From a virus, in IMG/VR virus record IMGVR_UViG_3300031227_004775, positions 1 to 38,286 of that record: a stretch of DNA of 38,286 nt. One strand, written 5' to 3'. The notes below the pieces were generated by a model that was not told the DNA's origin, did not search any database, and worked only from the letters and a program-made list of their open reading frames with translations. The translations under genes were made by a program, and so were the position numbers. Positions within the stretch are counted from its first letter, which is position 1. Each line of letters opens with the position of its first letter. Positions 30,913 to 37,805 of the stretch are shown piece after piece.

Positions 30913-30948
30913 CCAATTAATTAAATTGATTAATAATTAATTAATTGG
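30913..30948. repeat. Perfect AT-rich inverted repeat
   Basis: CCAATTAATTAA (30913-30924) and TTAATTAATTGG (30937-30948) are exact reverse complements separated by 12 nt. The element sits upstream of a TATA box (30963) in an otherwise empty gap. It may be an operator, a terminator-like hairpin for the upstream operon, or part of a replication site. Confidence 0.65.
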
Positions 30949-30962
30949 TTTTAATCAAACTC

Positions 30963-30969
30963 TATATAC
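30963..30969 (+). promoter_or_regulatory. TATA-type promoter without the CTATATA element
   Basis: TATATAC at 30963-30969 is followed by TTACTTACTTAC, not by the phased CTATATA element. It lies 65 nt before ATG 31028 and 15 nt after the AT palindrome, so it may be controlled differently from P1-P4. Confidence 0.45.
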
Positions 30970-31027
30970 TTACTTACTTACAAGTTCCATAAGAAATAAA
31001 GGTTCTCTTTAAAAGGATATGATTCGA

Positions 31028-31180
31028 ATGTTAACGAAAGGGGATATTAGAATACCCAAGAACTGCGACAACTGTGCCCTAGAATGTGATTGCGAAAGAC
31101 CAGAATGGATTAAGAATCGAGGATGTGAAGATTGGACACCGAAATCTGCATTCGTCACCTATTCAATAAAGAAGAGATGA
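31028..31180 (+). CDS. Cys-rich mini-protein
   Basis: A 50-residue protein at ATG 31028, with AAAAGGAT upstream. DIRIPKNCDNCALECDCERP then GCEDWTPKSAF has CxxCxxxCxC...C, a likely metal site. The order C..C...C.C...GC.DW.P is common in viral Cys-rich mini-proteins. Single-gene unit with its own promoter. Confidence 0.55.
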   Translation: MLTKGDIRIPKNCDNCALECDCERPEWIKNRGCEDWTPKSAFVTYSIKKR

Positions 31181-31225
31181 AAGATTTAAAACCGCTTTAA
31201 CCCCCCATTTCTTAGTAAAAACCAT

Positions 31226-31248
31226 TATATACTCTTAAACCTATATAG
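31226..31248 (+). promoter_or_regulatory. Archaeal-type promoter P6 (TATATA + CTATATA)
   Basis: TATATACTC at 31226 and CCTATATAG at 31240-31248, the CTATATA again 15 nt after the TATA start. The expected transcript start near 31253 gives a leader of about 43 nt with AAGGAGGA before ACG 31296. Confidence 0.65.
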
Positions 31249-31295
31249 ATGTGGGATAAGTAAAACCCCGAATCTAAAAAACAAGGAGGAATACA

Positions 31296-31514
31296 ACGAG
31301 TCCAATCGTTCATATAATAGGAGAGAAGGGCATCGAAACAAAAGACGAAGCATTGGAGCGGTTCTTCTCCTACATGGAGGAGCATAATGGCAACCGAAGG
31401 AGTTCGCCCCGAAGTTTCGTTCAGGTAACATCGACAAGGAAAGATAAAATATACGGTGTCTGGAGGATATGCTACAGTGTCCCGAAGAGATACAGGATCA
31501 CAAAGGAGGAATGA
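31296..31514 (+). CDS. Small protein with ACG start
   Basis: A 72-residue protein from ACG 31296: (M)SPIVHIIGEKGIETKDEALE, then a helix FFSYMEEHNGN and strand pairs (SFVQVTSTRKDKIYGVWRIC, YSVPKRYRITKEE). AAGGAGGA (31283-31290) lies 5 nt before ACG. The frame is closed by TAA at 31275 and has no ATG/GTG/TTG until TTG 31353, which would discard the N-terminal strand. The stop overlaps the next ATG (ATGA 31511-31514), as in translated neighbours. Function unknown. Confidence 0.6.
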   Translation, partial: TSPIVHIIGEKGIETKDEALERFFSYMEEHNGNRRSSPRSFVQVTSTRKDKIYGVWRICYSVPKRYRITKEE

Positions 31515-31969
31515 AAACGGTAACTAAAAAACAAAAGGACTTTTGGATTGGGGCAATCGTATTGCTCTATTCCCAATATAACCGCATCTATTTCGATAAT
31601 GAATTAGAGGATGGTGTTAAAATCAACTTCCGCAAATTCAGGAGGTTACTTGGTCAATATCATCCTACCGGTGGGGGTATAACAATGGATGCCCGCTATA
31701 TTGAATGGATGGATACCCCCTTCATCAAGCGCAGGGCCAGGGTGATGGATGCGATGGCCGCCACCTTGCTCCATGAGATGCTCCACAAGTACGAAACCGA
31801 GGTCTTGAAGATCAACACGGTCCACACAAAGCGATTCTGGGCATCGATAGATAAGATGAACGGCCTTAAATTTAATGGGTTTGAAGTACGGAAGGCGGAC
31901 GCTAGAAAGGAGAATGACCGGAAGGAAAAGGAGTGGGACACGTGGGACGACCCACGTATAAAAATATAA
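31511..31969 (+). CDS. SprT-like zinc metalloprotease
   Basis: A 152-residue protein at ATG 31511 (AAGGAGGA, ATGA overlap). YSQYNRIYFDNELEDGVKIN is the N-terminal SprT-type segment (YN..YF...L). LLHEMLHKYE holds HExxH (His88, Glu89, His92). HTKRFWASIDKM gives the third ligand His105 in the H...FW context of the SprT/Spartan family. Cellular Spartan cuts DNA-protein crosslinks; phage relatives are mostly uncharacterised. The Lys/Glu-rich tail could bind nucleic acid. Confidence 0.8.
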   Translation: MKTVTKKQKDFWIGAIVLLYSQYNRIYFDNELEDGVKINFRKFRRLLGQYHPTGGGITMDARYIEWMDTPFIKRRARVMDAMAATLLHEMLHKYETEVLKINTVHTKRFWASIDKMNGLKFNGFEVRKADARKENDRKEKEWDTWDDPRIKI

Positions 31970-31973
31970 ATAC
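31957..31973 (+). promoter_or_regulatory. TATA-rich promoter before the exported protease
   Basis: TATAAAAATATAAATAC spans the stop of the metalloprotease gene, about 50-60 nt before ATG 32019. It lacks the phased CTATATA element. It could start a separate transcript for the protease gene. Confidence 0.4.
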
Positions 31974-32018
31974 TAATACAACTATGTATAAACCAATGAC
32001 AAAGGGGGATCGAGGATT

Positions 32019-33170
32019 ATGATTAAACCAATAATCCTCTTAATAATTTTTATTCTTCTATTTTCAGCGTTCACGCTCACTGCGAGCGAAGACGATCAAG
32101 AGACTTATGGAACTGGCCTGATAATTTATGATGAGACATACCCCGAAAACAGTATTGCACCAATACAAAATATCCGCAATCTATCATTTCAAAATTCAAT
32201 AGACCTATCTCAGACTCCCTATTTCCCACAGGTGAGAAGCCAGAGCTATTCTTCTTCCTGTGTATCATGGGCCACGACTTACTATGCTTACGGGTATCTT
32301 CAGAAAGAAGAGATGAGTCCAAGCTTCACTTACAACATGGCGAATGGCGGATCTGATACGGGCTCTAGTTTCTCGACGACACTGAAAGTTTTAGAAGATT
32401 GGGGTTCCTGTTCATATTCCCTGATGCCTTTCGATCCTGCCGATTATGTTCATTGGGGCGACGAACTAGCCTTCAGGGACACAATTAACCAAATCCCTAT
32501 AAAACCCATTTCCGTGGCCTTCAGCGGACAACAGGTCATAGATGATATAAAGTACCTCTTATCTGATGAGACGCTCGTTTGCATATCCTTTGATGCCTCT
32601 GCGTACACAGAGGGCTTTAGTGATGGAAACTACATTATATCCTCAGAAGAATACGACACCAACACCGTCAACCACGCGCAGACGATAGTGGGATACGACG
32701 ACACCATAACAGATGACGGGGACATTGGTGCTTTTAGGGTTGTTAACTCATGGGGTTCGAGCTGGGGGGACGCGGGATTCTATTGGCTGACATACGACGC
32801 ATTTAATGAGATAATCCTAAAGGTCTATCATTACCTGATTCCGCAGACTAATTACGATACTCAAACCTACCTAGAGATACGCTTTTCAGTAACACCCTCA
32901 AGAGAACGATTCGAAATCAATGGAGATATCAAATGGTATGCAATAGATACCGATCATCAGCTCCCTAATTACCTCTGCATAAGGACGGGCGATCACGTGA
33001 CGTTGAGCATAGGGGAGACTGAGATAATCGGTATGCTGTCATCATGCGTAATCCACAAGAACGGCCTACGAAGTGGTGAGGCTGATAACCTACCTATCCA
33101 AACGCCTTTCACGGTTGGCAATGAATTTAACTTTAGTGGTATCGAAATGCAAGGATGTGTGGTTGGATGA
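32019..33170 (+). CDS. Exported papain-like (C1 family) cysteine protease
   Basis: A 383-residue protein at ATG 32019 after GGGGGATCGAGG. Residues 1-23 are a signal peptide or anchor (IILLIIFILLFSAFTLTA). The catalytic set is visible: Gln75 in VRSQSYSSSC, Cys81 in CVSWATTYYAYG, His219 in NHAQTIVGYDD and Asn243 in VVNSWGSSWGDAGFYW. A C-terminal domain of about 115 residues follows. No long propeptide is seen. A virus-encoded secreted C1 protease could open the host surface layer at exit or entry, or be a moron gene that alters the host surface. Confidence 0.85.
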   Translation: MIKPIILLIIFILLFSAFTLTASEDDQETYGTGLIIYDETYPENSIAPIQNIRNLSFQNSIDLSQTPYFPQVRSQSYSSSCVSWATTYYAYGYLQKEEMSPSFTYNMANGGSDTGSSFSTTLKVLEDWGSCSYSLMPFDPADYVHWGDELAFRDTINQIPIKPISVAFSGQQVIDDIKYLLSDETLVCISFDASAYTEGFSDGNYIISSEEYDTNTVNHAQTIVGYDDTITDDGDIGAFRVVNSWGSSWGDAGFYWLTYDAFNEIILKVYHYLIPQTNYDTQTYLEIRFSVTPSRERFEINGDIKWYAIDTDHQLPNYLCIRTGDHVTLSIGETEIIGMLSSCVIHKNGLRSGEADNLPIQTPFTVGNEFNFSGIEMQGCVVG

Positions 33171-33439
33171 GTTTAACTGAAAACTTGGCTAAGTGTGCAA
33201 GGCTCAGAGGGGTGGGGGCACTACCCCATAGGACTGTCAGAGAATTTGCATGGTTTGTTGATGCAATCATTTATAATCATCCAGGTTACGAGAAATATGA
33301 GACTCGTATGGATGATGAATTTGATTTAACTGCGGAAGGAATTATAGGGGCGTGGGGCAAGGCGTTTCTGGATTATTGTAGAGAACACTACAAAGAGGTT
33401 TCATATCAAGACCAAGAGGTGAAAAAGAATGAGATATAG
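33167..33439 (+). CDS. Small hypothetical protein
   Basis: A 90-residue protein. ATG 33167 is ATGA-coupled to the protease gene; ATG 33155 upstream is less likely. NLAKCARLRGVGALPHRTVR and FDLTAEGIIGAWGKAFLDYC are helical. The pattern has some likeness to small helical phage proteins but no named family. Confidence 0.55.
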   Translation: MSLTENLAKCARLRGVGALPHRTVREFAWFVDAIIYNHPGYEKYETRMDDEFDLTAEGIIGAWGKAFLDYCREHYKEVSYQDQEVKKNEI

Positions 33440-33599
33440 GTTCCGACACTATTGTGATTATTGTGGTTTGGAGATTGAAAAGCGCAAAGACATTTGTCGG
33501 AAAGTAATACATGGTCCGGGCGATCCAGTAATAGCCGAATATCACCCATGGTGTCTTAGAGAGGCGAGACTCAAAAGTGAAGGAGAAGAAACTGAATGA
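33429..33599 (+). CDS. Zinc-finger mini-protein
   Basis: A 56-residue protein at ATG 33429, GAGGTGA upstream. HYCDYCGLEIEKRKDICRKV and EYHPWCLREARLKSE give CxxC...C...H..C, a treble-clef or LIM-like single site. It overlaps both neighbours (11 nt upstream, ATGA downstream). Confidence 0.6.
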   Translation: MRYRFRHYCDYCGLEIEKRKDICRKVIHGPGDPVIAEYHPWCLREARLKSEGEETE

Positions 33600-33748
33600 G
33601 TTACAATAACACCAGACGAGATGCCCCATCACCCCTCAAGAATGAGAATTGTAGATGGGGACAAATAACCCTCAAATGTCCTTGGTGTGGTACTGAACGG
33701 AAGATTAGAGTTGGAATAAGAGACATAACAGAGAGGAGTGCGGATTAA
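33596..33748 (+). CDS. Mini-protein with CxxC
   Basis: A 50-residue protein, ATGA-coupled. CRWGQITLKCPWCGTERKIR holds C...CPWCG, then a basic strand and helix end. Three Cys only, so it may dimerise or use a His-free site. It ends directly before the next ATG 33749. Confidence 0.5.
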   Translation: MSYNNTRRDAPSPLKNENCRWGQITLKCPWCGTERKIRVGIRDITERSAD

Positions 33749-34075
33749 ATGGATGAACTACTGATAGAAATCAAAAAAGAGATTTTAAACATCTTCCCAC
33801 AGGGCATTCCTGAACATTCAGGGAGGCGGAGGATAAATGAATTACCAATAGAAAGGAAAAAGGAGTTTTTACACGTCTTTCCAAGTGGCACTCCTGAACA
33901 ATATCCCCTAGACATTCTGAAAGCATATTTACATAACACTGAGGCGGGAAGGTGGTTTTCCAATGCGTGGGGCGACTCGGATGAAGGGTATGCGTTAGTC
34001 AGGGAGATGAACAATAGGCTCGACAGGGAAGAAGAGGCACTTCATCAGGCCATAAAGAAATTGGAGGAACCATGA
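33749..34075 (+). CDS. Protein with internally duplicated segment
   Basis: A 108-residue protein starting on the base after the previous stop. Residues 1-24 (MDELLIEIKKEILNIFPQGI...) and 29-52 (INELPIERKKEFLHVFPSGT...) are two copies of one unit: xELxIExKKEx-L-x-x-FPxGxPE. The C-terminal half is helical and acidic. It is ATGA-coupled to the membrane protein that follows. Unknown function. Confidence 0.55.
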   Translation: MDELLIEIKKEILNIFPQGIPEHSGRRRINELPIERKKEFLHVFPSGTPEQYPLDILKAYLHNTEAGRWFSNAWGDSDEGYALVREMNNRLDREEEALHQAIKKLEEP

Positions 34076-34566
34076 ACAAAACCCCCCCAATACTAGCAGG
34101 ATTAATCATAATCATACTCATTGCATCTGTCGTCGTAGCAGGGATCATATTTTCCAATAGTTTAACTCAGGAAACAGACGTAGGCGACACCCCCATAAGC
34201 ATATCATTCGGCGAAGTTGATTTAACAGGATACCCTCACCCACTAGGCGGGACGATAGTTGAGGACTTCAGAAATTTCCTGAGTTACATAATAACAGGTG
34301 AACTGGTAGATGAGAAACTAATCATCTCCACAGTAGCAACAATCAATGCCACTCTATATCTGAGTATAACGGCGACCCCAAGTGAATCGAGAGTTTGGAT
34401 GTGGGATGGAAATTGGAACGAGCTAACATTCATATTAGACGGAACAACGAAAACGGCAGAGGTATTTGCCGGACAATTCACGGAAGGCTCGGCGAACGAA
34501 ATACCCGTCGTGATCCAGTTCAATGAAGGTGGCCATAAAGTATTAACATGGTGGTGTGAAGGGTGA
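34072..34566 (+). CDS. Membrane-anchored extracellular beta-rich protein
   Basis: A 164-residue protein. Residues 6-30 form one N-terminal membrane helix (ILAGLIIIILIASVVVAGII), followed by a beta-rich domain (TINATLYLSITATPSESRVW, VVIQFNEGGHKVLTWWCEG). The design resembles archaeal pilin-like or surface proteins. An outside-facing role is inferred, for example superinfection exclusion. Confidence 0.55.
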   Translation: MNKTPPILAGLIIIILIASVVVAGIIFSNSLTQETDVGDTPISISFGEVDLTGYPHPLGGTIVEDFRNFLSYIITGELVDEKLIISTVATINATLYLSITATPSESRVWMWDGNWNELTFILDGTTKTAEVFAGQFTEGSANEIPVVIQFNEGGHKVLTWWCEG

Positions 34567-34724
34567 AGGAAATCATTGGGTACTTGAGCATTGATTCGGT
34601 AGATGAGCAAATTCAGATATATGGATCATGGGGGATAAGAAGTAGGTATGACCTGCTTTGGGTATTAGTGAAAGAGTTTGATAAAAAGAAGGTCAGAATC
34701 ACAATAGAAGAGGTGGAAGAATGA
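34563..34724 (+). CDS. Tandem small protein 1 with VRITIEE terminus
   Basis: A 53-residue protein at GTG 34563 in a GTGA overlap. EIIGYLSIDSVDEQIQIYGS then a helix WVLVKEFDKK, ending KKVRITIEEVEE. The terminal motif is shared with the next two genes. Small alpha/beta fold; unknown function. Confidence 0.55.
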   Translation: MKEIIGYLSIDSVDEQIQIYGSWGIRSRYDLLWVLVKEFDKKKVRITIEEVEE

Positions 34725-34915
34725 AGAAAGCAGAATTCATAGGTGAAATGGACGACGTTGAGATTGATTTCTTCTCCGGGTATATCGCCGTAAAAACCAA
34801 CCTTTTTGTAACGGATATCACAGCAACAGATATCCAAACACTTCAGCACATGACGGTGATTGGCCCAGGAAGAGAAGGTAAGAAAAATGTTCGTATAACA
34901 ATAGAAGAGGTGTGA
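34721..34915 (+). CDS. Tandem small protein 2 with VRITIEE terminus
   Basis: A 64-residue protein, ATGA-coupled. EFIGEMDDVEIDFFSGYIAV, then KTNLFVTDITATDIQTLQHM, ending KNVRITIEEV. The last strand matches the preceding gene at protein level, and the underlying DNA (ACAATAGAAGAGGTG) is also alike. Unknown function. Confidence 0.55.
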   Translation: MKKAEFIGEMDDVEIDFFSGYIAVKTNLFVTDITATDIQTLQHMTVIGPGREGKKNVRITIEEV

Positions 34916-34917
34916 TA

Positions 34918-35112
34918 ATGAAGGATGAAGGAACAGCGGGAGGGGGCCCATGGGACTACAAACGCCCCCCAACAACAGCCGGTGATAAATATCCATACAA
35001 TCTCCCTCATGAACCCCCAAGCATAGAACACAAGACCTCGAAGAAGACGGTGTTTATCATCATGCTTTTTGGGAGGCCCGTCAGAGTAACAATAGAGGAA
35101 CTGGAGGAATAA
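34918..35112 (+). CDS. Tandem small protein 3 with VRVTIEE terminus
   Basis: A 64-residue protein. ATG 34918 with GAAGAGG (34904-34910) upstream is preferred over GTG 34912. A polar Pro/Gly-rich N-terminal half (AGGGPWDYKRPPTTAGDKYP) precedes a strand KKTVFIIMLFGRPVRVTIEE. Third member of the set that shares the C-terminal strand. Confidence 0.5.
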   Translation: MKDEGTAGGGPWDYKRPPTTAGDKYPYNLPHEPPSIEHKTSKKTVFIIMLFGRPVRVTIEELEE

Positions 35113-35117
35113 TGTAG

Positions 35118-35321
35118 ATGAATGAAGAAAAGATTAAGAGATTCTCGGAGATATATGGGCGTAGATGGGATGATTTATCTTTAGAGAATGTCCGAAAGTG
35201 GTGGCTAGATAAAATCCCTGAGATGTTGAAAAACATGGGAGAAGATTCGAAAGAACATGACCTAGACCTCTTATGTTTTATCGCCGCCGCAGGATACGAA
35301 GAGGGATATTGGAATGGCTGA
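35118..35321 (+). CDS. Small helical protein
   Basis: A 67-residue protein at ATG 35118, GGAGGAAT upstream. EEKIKRFSEIYGRRWDDLSL, then WWLDKIPEMLKNMGEDSKEH and CFIAAAGYEEGYW. All-helical, acidic. No family recognised. Confidence 0.55.
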   Translation: MNEEKIKRFSEIYGRRWDDLSLENVRKWWLDKIPEMLKNMGEDSKEHDLDLLCFIAAAGYEEGYWNG

Positions 35322-35336
35322 AGTGGAGGCCGAGGA

Positions 35337-35528
35337 ATGAGCAAGGCGACCGGAACAGATTCGAGAAAAATAACTCTAACGTTTGATATATATATCGAGA
35401 GCGCAGAGGGTACACACGCAGTACATCATCAGTATAGAGGTGGGTCAGACAACACTGTATTTTCAGATTATCCGCTTCTTCTCGATCCCGAAACACTATT
35501 ATACTTGAAATACAATATGCCATTGTAG
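35337..35528 (+). CDS. Small beta-rich protein
   Basis: A 63-residue protein at ATG 35337, GGAGG upstream. ITLTFDIYIESAEGTHAVHH then SDYPLLLDPETLLYLKYN. A strand-rich start and one helix. Unknown. It is the gene immediately before the RNA ligase. Confidence 0.5.
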   Translation: MSKATGTDSRKITLTFDIYIESAEGTHAVHHQYRGGSDNTVFSDYPLLLDPETLLYLKYNMPL

Positions 35529-35539
35529 GGGGAGAAAGA

Positions 35540-36688
35540 TTGATAAATCAACCACTACCAACAAATCTCAAGAATATGAAGAAATTCTCGATAGAAGATG
35601 CCTGGAACGATAATACACTGGAAGGATATCTCAAGATGACGGGTGGCATGAGTTACGGTTCTCTTTATATCACTAGGGTAAATGAGAAAGAAACGGGAGA
35701 GCTGATATATTGTGCCCCGAAAATACCATATCCTTACGATAAGGACGGGTATGATTTCGGACGAGACATAAATGATATTCTCGTTTATGACAAGATCGAC
35801 GGTACCAACGTCTTTCAATTCCAATACCATGACGCAGAGGAAAATGTGTATGTCTCATATAAGACCCGTAGGATGCCGAATCTATCTGATGAGTTCTTAG
35901 AAATGTGGAAAGAGATATTAGATATATATCCTGAGATACGGGACCTCCCAGATAATAATCCTAATCTATCTTTCGAGTTATACGGGGCGAAGAATAAGCA
36001 CAGTGTGAGGTACGACGTAAGGCTAGATACCGCTATTCTGTTTGGTATAGAAAAAGATGGAACGGTCTTGGCCCCTGAGAATTTGAATTGTGGTTCCGTG
36101 CCCTACCCCGCCCTCATGACCACAATCAATTCTGATTCTGATCTGGCTTTAGAATATCAAAAACTAAGGCAATCCCTACAAGACAATCTAGTCGTATTGA
36201 ATGAGGATATAAATGAATTTGAGATAGAGGGGATAGAGGGGGTTGTGTGGTATATGCGACACGATTATGGAGCATCAATGTTCAAATGCAAGCCCGAGGC
36301 GGTCCAGAACTTTGCGTTCAAAGTAGCAGAGGGAATACCCAAACACGCCATATACGCCACGATCCAGAATGCTTTTGAGGAAACGGAACAAGTCAATTTC
36401 GAATTGGTATTTAATCTTCTTAAAGAGGAATATGAGGAAGGGGCTATCTATAAGAAGGAGAGACATATCCGCCGGTTAATCGGTGGGATGATATTTGAGC
36501 ATGGTTTGGAAAAGAGGATATCCGACAGGTATATGGAACTGAATAACAAAAATGAAATGTTCAATATAAATAAAGATAAGGGCCTAGTCATGAGACAGTT
36601 CGCCGAAGACCTAGTGGAATGGGGATATGATAAGAAGAGTATGGGAAAATGCTTTCAAACTATATGGCGCGATTTTGGTGATGAATGA
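35540..36688 (+). CDS. RNA ligase (nucleotidyltransferase superfamily)
   Basis: A 382-residue protein at TTG 35540 after AGGGGGA. It shows the ordered ligase motifs: I, VYDKIDGTN with nucleophile Lys85; III, LSFELYG (143-149); IV, IEGVVWY (232-238); V, MFKCKPE with Lys249 and Lys251. Such enzymes join RNA 3'-OH and 5'-P ends with ATP via an enzyme-AMP intermediate. The C-terminal 120 residues are helical and look like an archaeal Rnl3-type extension. In phages these ligases repair tRNA cut by host defences; that role is inference here. An RNA ligase fits better than a DNA ligase because no OB-fold or motif VI is evident. Confidence 0.8.
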   Translation: MINQPLPTNLKNMKKFSIEDAWNDNTLEGYLKMTGGMSYGSLYITRVNEKETGELIYCAPKIPYPYDKDGYDFGRDINDILVYDKIDGTNVFQFQYHDAEENVYVSYKTRRMPNLSDEFLEMWKEILDIYPEIRDLPDNNPNLSFELYGAKNKHSVRYDVRLDTAILFGIEKDGTVLAPENLNCGSVPYPALMTTINSDSDLALEYQKLRQSLQDNLVVLNEDINEFEIEGIEGVVWYMRHDYGASMFKCKPEAVQNFAFKVAEGIPKHAIYATIQNAFEETEQVNFELVFNLLKEEYEEGAIYKKERHIRRLIGGMIFEHGLEKRISDRYMELNNKNEMFNINKDKGLVMRQFAEDLVEWGYDKKSMGKCFQTIWRDFGDE

Positions 36689-37059
36689 TGCGACCTCCCG
36701 GCTGTCCCATAGACAGGCATGGTGCAGATGAGGATTTCCTAGAAAAACTCGATTGTTTTAACTGCCCCATCAATCCCTATTTCTGCGATCACAAGATGGT
36801 GGTTATAGCGAACGAAGAATTGCCCACCCAGATCCTTGAATATGACGGCATCGATGAGATAGAGGCGATGATGCCCCCGATCAATTATCGATGTTACAAA
36901 TGCGGGAAGGCGTACACACGAAATCAGGTGTTGATGGTCGATGGGGCGACGGGTGAACCATTTAATCCCGGCGAGTCGCCGAACGGGAAAACGGCCAGAT
37001 TTATTTGCAGGAAGTGTCTGAGTGGTAAAGGCGGAGAAAATACAGCAGGGTATCAATAG
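36688..37059 (+). CDS. Protein with two Cys-rich sites
   Basis: A 123-residue protein. ATG 36688 is preferred because GGTGA (36677-36681) is well spaced; ATG 36685 adds one residue. The N-terminal DCFNCPINPYFCDH resembles a small Cys/His site. The middle YRCYKCGKAYTRNQVLMVDG and the end RFICRKCLSGKG form a CxxC...CxxC zinc ribbon. Unknown role. Confidence 0.6.
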   Translation: MRPPGCPIDRHGADEDFLEKLDCFNCPINPYFCDHKMVVIANEELPTQILEYDGIDEIEAMMPPINYRCYKCGKAYTRNQVLMVDGATGEPFNPGESPNGKTARFICRKCLSGKGGENTAGYQ

Positions 37060-37073
37060 AAGAGGGATAAACT

Positions 37074-37805
37074 ATGGCTAAACCGAAAGTAATGCTAGCG
37101 ATGTCGAGCAAGAGTGGACCGAGTATAAGGTGCTTTAATAGTATCCCATTCAAAGAATTTGAAACATGCAAGGCGGATAATTCTACATTCTTAGACGCAT
37201 CGAGGAACCATCTAGTTGATTTTTTCCTGAAAGAGACCGATTGCGATTATCTTCTCTGGGTCGATGACGATGCTATTCTACCCCCGAATATAATGAGTCT
37301 TTTCGATTTGGATGATTTGGTCAAAGCTCCTTTATGTTGGCAATATAGGGAATTACCTGGGCCTGGCGTGGGTATGGTAGAATACGGGGTGTATAGGGAA
37401 AGCGAGGAGATCGGGAACGATACTATGGTCAACTATCATCTTGAGGTTGAACGAGATAAGATTATCAATAAAAATGAGAAGAAGAGGATAATAATATCTG
37501 ATATCGATGCTATGGGGGGCGGTGTCTTAGCCATTCATCGTGATGTTTTTGAAGCAACGAGAGATGAACAAGGTGAGTGGTTCAGAACGAATTGGATAGA
37601 TGAGAAAGGAAAAATAAGAAGGGCGGAGGATTTCTATTTCTATAGGTTGCTCCGCGATGCCGGTTATAAGATTGCCATAGATACTACAATAGAGTGTGGC
37701 CACTCCAAAACGATAGATATGAAGGCTGTAGGCAATTTGACATACAAGAATGTGAGATATATGTTAAGGAAAGATTATGATGAAAAACATACAGAAAGAT
37801 TATGA
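37074..37805 (+). CDS. GT-A fold glycosyltransferase
   Basis: A 243-residue protein at ATG 37074. ASRNHLVDFFLKETDCDYLL leads to the metal-binding WVDDDAILPPNI (DxD type). DAMGGGVLAIHRDVF is the acceptor loop and AEDFYFYRLLRDAGYKIAID the catalytic-acid region (ED). This is the compact family-2-like transferase often encoded by viruses to modify virion proteins, DNA or host glycans. Donor and acceptor cannot be read from the sequence. The next gene overlaps its 3' end by 26 nt. Confidence 0.75.
   Translation: MAKPKVMLAMSSKSGPSIRCFNSIPFKEFETCKADNSTFLDASRNHLVDFFLKETDCDYLLWVDDDAILPPNIMSLFDLDDLVKAPLCWQYRELPGPGVGMVEYGVYRESEEIGNDTMVNYHLEVERDKIINKNEKKRIIISDIDAMGGGVLAIHRDVFEATRDEQGEWFRTNWIDEKGKIRRAEDFYFYRLLRDAGYKIAIDTTIECGHSKTIDMKAVGNLTYKNVRYMLRKDYDEKHTERL

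Noticed and set aside
30913-30948. CRISPR-like repeat
   Set aside because: There is a single palindrome and no repeated spacer-repeat units here or elsewhere in the window.
34613-35020. 135-residue minus-strand open frame
   Set aside because: It is antisense to three tightly coupled plus-strand genes with good starts; its Cys/Ser/Phe-rich translation looks like an antisense shadow.
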